A stretch of 54,861 nucleotides of DNA from an uncultured Ardenticatenia bacterium (GTDB taxonomy: Bacteria; Chloroflexota; Anaerolineae; 4572-78; NAK82): assembly GCA_937127125.1 (NCBI GenBank), contig CAKZLO010000076.1:1-54861 (forward strand), read 5' to 3'. A program made the translations under genes and the position numbers. Below the pieces are notes generated by a model, which was not told the origin of the DNA, did no database searches, and saw only the letters and a program-made list of their open reading frames with translations. Below are positions 50,995-54,861 of this stretch, one piece after another; positions within the stretch are counted from its first letter, which is position 1, and the number at the start of each line of letters is the position of its first letter.

Positions 50995-52743
50995 CTAATC
51001 AGCAAGGCCTGACGCTGGACTGCCGCTCACCGGCAGAGAGATGACAAAGGCACTACCTCCCTCAGGAACGGACTCAACGTGAATGCGGCCTCTATGGGCC
51101 TCGACAATTCTACGCGCGATGTAGAGTCCCAGGCCGCTGCCACGGCGCGGTCTGGCTGCATCAGTAGCCTGGTCCGAGACCTGATAGAACTTGTCGAATA
51201 GGCGCTTCAGGTGGGCTGCCGGAATGCCAATGCCGGTGTCACGCACAGTCACGCTTACTTCTTGCGGGGTGGCTTGCACTGCTACATTGACTTCTCCCTC
51301 CGGCGGAGTGAACTTGATGGCATTGTCGAGTAAGTTGACAATGACTTGCTCCAGCCAATCAGCATCGCCAGCTACCGTGGGTAATTCGTCTGGCAGGTCG
51401 ATTCGCAGGGTAATGTGCTTCTCCTTGGCGAAGCTGCGCAGACGCTGAGCTGCCCGAGACACCAGCTCGCTCAGTACCACCGGTTGGAAAACCGGTCGCA
51501 GTTCGGCATGCTCCAGGTGCGCCACATTGAGCATATTGTTGACCATCAGGATGAGCCGTTCGCTCTGCCGTTGTATGATCTCCAGAAACTCGCGCAAGGT
51601 TGTCTCGTCGGGCAGTTCGTCCTCCAGCAACACACCCACTGAGCCCTGAATACACGACAGCGGCGTCCGCAGCTCGTGCGACGTGATCGCGAGGAACTCG
51701 TCCTGGCGCCGTTTTTCGGATAGCAGCTCCGAATAGAGACGCGCATTGTCAATAGCCACCGCCACCTGCGACGCCGCCACGGTGAGCAGGCGTTCATGTT
51801 CCGGCCCAAACGCATCCGGCTGGTTATGATCGATGTTGAGCACTCCGACCAGGTGGCCACGCGCCTGTAAGGGCACTGCCAGCAGGCAGCGCACTTCGGG
51901 ATCAAACACCACATAACCCGGATATGCATGCACGTCCGGCACGTACAGCGGCTGCAGAGAAGCAGCCACTTGCCCAGCGACGCCCTCGCCCAGCGCCAAC
52001 CGCGCCGTCTGTTGCCATTCTGGCTTGAGTCCGGCGGCTGCTTTGATCTCCAACATCTGATCGGAGGGATTGAACAAGAAGACGCAGCAACCGCGACAAT
52101 TCAGCGCGTGACGGATCGCCTGCACCACCATCTCCAACACCTCATCCAGGTGCAGGCTGCTGGTCACCTCTTGAGCGACCTGGTAGAGTGTGGAGGTCTC
52201 AGCCAATCTGCGGTGCATCTCTTCCACCAATGTGCTGCACTGTGTACGAAAGTGGATATTCTTGAGCGCAGCAGCAATACGGTCGGCCGCCAATTGGAGA
52301 ATGAGCAGGTCGATTTCTGAGAAGACGTTAGGTCGGCCCGCGCGCACATCCAGCACACCCAGCAGACTTTCACCCGCCCGCAGAGGCACTGCCATTTCGG
52401 CGGCCACAACCTGTCCCGCAGCGTCACGGCAGCGCGCATCCTGATGCCCGTCTGCCACCAGGAGGGGGGCGCCTTGCTCGGCCACCCATGCCACAACGCC
52501 ACCCGCCTCGGCCGGAGGCCATCCTTGTGAGGTATCGGATGTCACATCTTCCCGCAGGTAGACCGTCACCTGATCACAGTTCAGTATGGTACGCAGCGTG
52601 TCAGCAATCTGTTCCGGTAATACCTTCGGGTCAGCGACATCCAGCTGATGTCCCAGCTCCACCAGCCCGCGCAACCGGGCAGTGATGTCGCCGGCCGTGC
52701 CACCACGCTCCGTTGTCAGTGTACTTGAGGCTCTGCTGGTCAT
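50995..52743 (-). CDS. GAF-domain sensor histidine kinase
   Basis: The 582-residue protein has two GAF domains (about 30-170 and 190-340), a HisKA domain with SHELRTPLSCIQGSVG (phosphoacceptor His), and an ATPase domain with N box NLLDNAIKFTPP, G1 DTGIGIPAAHLK and GSGLGLYIARRIVEAH. There is no membrane segment. The GAF domains suggest sensing of a small ligand, light or redox state. The start at ATG 52743 is supported by GGAGGAG upstream. No response regulator gene adjoins it. It is divergent from the adhesin gene at 53120. Confidence 0.93.
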   Translation of the reverse strand: MTSRASSTLTTERGGTAGDITARLRGLVELGHQLDVADPKVLPEQIADTLRTILNCDQVTVYLREDVTSDTSQGWPPAEAGGVVAWVAEQGAPLLVADGHQDARCRDAAGQVVAAEMAVPLRAGESLLGVLDVRAGRPNVFSEIDLLILQLAADRIAAALKNIHFRTQCSTLVEEMHRRLAETSTLYQVAQEVTSSLHLDEVLEMVVQAIRHALNCRGCCVFLFNPSDQMLEIKAAAGLKPEWQQTARLALGEGVAGQVAASLQPLYVPDVHAYPGYVVFDPEVRCLLAVPLQARGHLVGVLNIDHNQPDAFGPEHERLLTVAASQVAVAIDNARLYSELLSEKRRQDEFLAITSHELRTPLSCIQGSVGVLLEDELPDETTLREFLEIIQRQSERLILMVNNMLNVAHLEHAELRPVFQPVVLSELVSRAAQRLRSFAKEKHITLRIDLPDELPTVAGDADWLEQVIVNLLDNAIKFTPPEGEVNVAVQATPQEVSVTVRDTGIGIPAAHLKRLFDKFYQVSDQATDAARPRRGSGLGLYIARRIVEAHRGRIHVESVPEGGSAFVISLPVSGSPASGLAD

Positions 52744-53119
52744 CTCCGACTCTCCTCCCGTGTGCTCCCATGGCGCAGGATAAGGCAAAATGGCCTTTTT
52801 GACAACTCGATCGAGGGAAAATGGGGGGATTTCCCGAAAATTCGCGCCTTCGTAATGTGATTCGTAATGTTGGTGTGTTATAATAAATATAGTAAACCCT
52901 GGCTTATCCGCAGCTGCCTGCCGATACTATCAATGTGTTTGCGTTCGTTCAAGCGTGCGTGGCCTCAATGACAACACAGGAAGGGCACTGCCAGTGGGTG
53001 ACAGCGCTGGGGAGGAATCTGGTGTACGCAGCGGGGCAAGTGCGTGCCGCTGGCGGTATGCGGACCTGACCATTGCTTCTGAGATAAGAAGCGTGTGGGG
53101 ACTTGATGAGGAGGAAATC
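52744..53119. promoter_or_regulatory. divergent control region with a tandem repeat before the adhesin
   Basis: TTCGTAATGT occurs twice in direct orientation (52849-52858 and 52861-52870; 12 bp apart). Directly after it, TATAAT at 52879-52884 is a likely -10 box for the adhesin. The repeat therefore overlaps the -35 region, which is a usual place for an activator site. No gene is seen in the stretch. GAGGAGG lies just before the ATG at 53120. Confidence 0.5.
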
Positions 53120-54861
53120 ATGAAAGAATTGATCCTTGATGTTGCGAGCAGCCGGAATAGCCGAAGTGCGTTTCGAACGCTTGGGCTGGTGGCCATGCTG
53201 CTGCTCGGCGCTGTGGTTGTGCTGATAGGGCTGGGCGGGACGAGCAGTACGGCATATGCGGCGCCGCCGCAGCAAGAGCCAGCGCCAATGGTGGTGACCG
53301 ACAAACCGGACTACAGCCCAGAGGAGACAGTCATTATTACCGGTAGCGGCTTTGTGCCCGGGGAATGGTATGACATCCCGGTGATTCGGCCCAATGGCGA
53401 CATCGTGGTCAAGGAAGGCGACCTGTTTGTGCCCGGGTGGGATCGCGTGCAAGCCGATGAAAACGGCAGTTTCGTGTACCATTACATCCTGGATGGCATC
53501 CTGGGCCTCTACGAGGTGCGCGTCTACCCATACGGCTGGAACGGCGACCGCAACCAGGTGCCGCTGGCCAGTACAACGTTCACCGACTCGCAAGAAGACT
53601 ATAAACACTGGGCAGACAAACCCCCGGCGGGCTGGCGGAACGGTGCGCTGCAGTCGACCAATTCACAGTATTTCGAAGGCGAGGTGGTGCCATACTACTG
53701 GAAGAGTGAAAAACTTGCCGTTGGCGGCCGATATGCGTTCAACATCTACTATGATTACTACTGGGCAAGTAAGGATGGCTGCGGTTTTGACTATATGGCA
53801 CAGTACAACACCAGCCGCTCGCCTACCCCCGTTGGTAGTAACCCAACCTCGAACGCCTCGCTGCCCGAAGGCCACGGTAATTTCTACACTGTTGGAGCGA
53901 ACATAGCAGAGGTGTTGGGACCATGGGATGCAGGCGATGGGATTCACCGGTACGTACAGGTGGTTTTCACGGCCACGGCGCGTACGGCTGAATTCTATTG
54001 GGGGCTACATCTCGCTTATCCTGAAACCAATGGCACGTGCACTGGCGCTCAGGCGTGGCCCGGTGCATCGTTGCAGACATATGTGAAAGGCACTCCGACG
54101 GTATCTGGCGCGACCATGCTTGGCGGCGGTGGTACGCTTCAGATCAACCCGGATGCAATCTTGCGCGGTTCTATCAGCGGCTTTAAGTGGAACGACCTGA
54201 ACGCAAATGGGAGCGTGGATACTGGGGAGCCACGGTTGAGTGGCTGGACGATCCAGCTGGCCTCTACCGCCGCCTTCACTGAGATCTTGCGTACCGATAC
54301 GACCTTCACCTCGACGGGTGTGTACACCCTATACGCCTTCCCCGGCACCTACTATGTGCGTGAGGTACCACAAGCAGGTTGGGTACAGACCTATCCGCCT
54401 GCGCCTGGCTATTATGGGCCGCTCGTCATCACGTACACGACCCCCACGCACAGCAACAAGAACTTCGGCAACGTGCAGCCGGGCCGTATTGTCGTAGACA
54501 AGGTGACTGATCCGGCAGGGTCGTCGGTGAGTTTCTCGTTTGTGCTGACGAAGCCGGGCAACATCACGCAGACCTTTAGTTTGACCGACACGCAGGCGCC
54601 ATTTGACAGTGGCCCGCTGTTGCCTGGGGTTTACACGGTGACGGAGACGGTGCCGGCGGGGTGGGATCTGAGTGGTGCCACGTGCAGCGATGGCAGCCCG
54701 GTGAATGCCATCAGTCTGCAGGCAAGTGAGACCGTGACGTGCACGTTTACCAACACGCGTGTCCCATCTTCCATCGTTGTCACTAAGACGGCTGATCCGA
54801 CGAGCGTGGCGGAGCCGGGTGGAGAGGTGACGTTCACGGTGCGCATCACGAACACCAGTCT
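53120..54861 (+). CDS. large secreted adhesin-like protein, N-terminal part (runs off right edge)
   Basis: The frame from ATG 53120 has 580 codons and no stop before the window edge. A signal peptide is visible (GLVAMLLLGAVVVLIGLGG, cleavage near AYA-APP). A beta-rich domain follows, beginning MVVTDKPDYSPEETVIITGS. Then come an SdrD_B-like domain (GSISGFKWNDLNANGSVDTG), a prealbumin-like repeat (IVVDKVTDPAGSSVSFSFVL), and the start of a DUF11-like domain (IVVTKTADPTSVAEPGGEVT). These modules make up stalks of bacterial surface adhesins. The C-terminal anchor or sorting signal lies outside the window. Confidence 0.9.
   Translation, partial: MKELILDVASSRNSRSAFRTLGLVAMLLLGAVVVLIGLGGTSSTAYAAPPQQEPAPMVVTDKPDYSPEETVIITGSGFVPGEWYDIPVIRPNGDIVVKEGDLFVPGWDRVQADENGSFVYHYILDGILGLYEVRVYPYGWNGDRNQVPLASTTFTDSQEDYKHWADKPPAGWRNGALQSTNSQYFEGEVVPYYWKSEKLAVGGRYAFNIYYDYYWASKDGCGFDYMAQYNTSRSPTPVGSNPTSNASLPEGHGNFYTVGANIAEVLGPWDAGDGIHRYVQVVFTATARTAEFYWGLHLAYPETNGTCTGAQAWPGASLQTYVKGTPTVSGATMLGGGGTLQINPDAILRGSISGFKWNDLNANGSVDTGEPRLSGWTIQLASTAAFTEILRTDTTFTSTGVYTLYAFPGTYYVREVPQAGWVQTYPPAPGYYGPLVITYTTPTHSNKNFGNVQPGRIVVDKVTDPAGSSVSFSFVLTKPGNITQTFSLTDTQAPFDSGPLLPGVYTVTETVPAGWDLSGATCSDGSPVNAISLQASETVTCTFTNTRVPSSIVVTKTADPTSVAEPGGEVTFTVRITNTS

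Noticed and set aside
52799-52830. TTGACA at 52799 as a promoter for the adhesin
   Set aside because: The expected -10 position holds a G run. The TATAAT at 52879 is a better candidate.

Overview
The window most likely comes from a Chloroflexota bacterium, probably an Anaerolineae/Caldilineae-type lineage. This is inferred from gene content, not from a marker phylogeny. The supporting signs are a B12-dependent class II ribonucleotide reductase with NrdR, a Tad/Flp assembly machine with no secretin gene nearby, secreted proteins with Thr/Pro linkers and a short LPV-type C-terminal tail, a Rieske/split cytochrome b operon with a di-heme extension, and tRNAs without an encoded CCA. Strong sigma70-type promoters (TTGACA-16/17-TATAAT) recur, which helps fix transcription units.

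Left part (1-17000): housekeeping and redox. A zinc alcohol dehydrogenase (minus strand) runs off the left edge and faces away from a stable-RNA operon: tRNA-Arg(GCG), RNase P RNA, tRNA-Trp and tRNA-Gly. Next come a Prx6-type peroxiredoxin, a small winged-helix protein, nrdR and nrdJ, msrB, an unknown helical protein, a Gfo/Idh/MocA oxidoreductase, threonine aldolase and isocitrate dehydrogenase. A tRNA-Leu/tRNA-fMet pair with a consensus promoter follows. Then come the minus-strand Rieske/cytochrome b/cytochrome c operon, an OsmC protein, a cupin and a mannitol-1-phosphate-dehydrogenase-like gene.

Central part (17000-36900): a NarL-type response regulator and a soluble DegS-type kinase sit directly upstream of a Tad-type locus of about 17.6 kb. 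Its first half (19228-30837) encodes cell-surface proteins: a 1544-residue TadE-headed protein with five Ig-like repeats and several binding modules, a beta-propeller-like secreted protein, a small anchored protein, a second TadE-headed protein with a Thr/Pro stalk, and a TadG-like protein whose von Willebrand A domain is split by a large inserted module. Its second half encodes the machine: CpaB, CpaE/TadZ (with a complete receiver domain), TadA, TadB and TadC. No Flp major pilin, prepilin peptidase, secretin or TadD is seen. I read this as a Tad-like system adapted to display large adhesins on a cell without an outer membrane. It is the most unusual system in the window.

Right part (36900-54861): comF, the long-form hibernation factor hpf, a MobA-like nucleotidyltransferase with a MacB/FtsX-type ABC exporter, an exonuclease-DinG helicase, and a sugar-type ABC importer (lipoprotein, double ATPase, two permeases). 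A GAF-GAF histidine kinase is divergent from a large secreted adhesin with SdrD_B-like and DUF11-like modules that runs off the right edge. I saw no CRISPR array, insertion sequence, integrase or phage gene.
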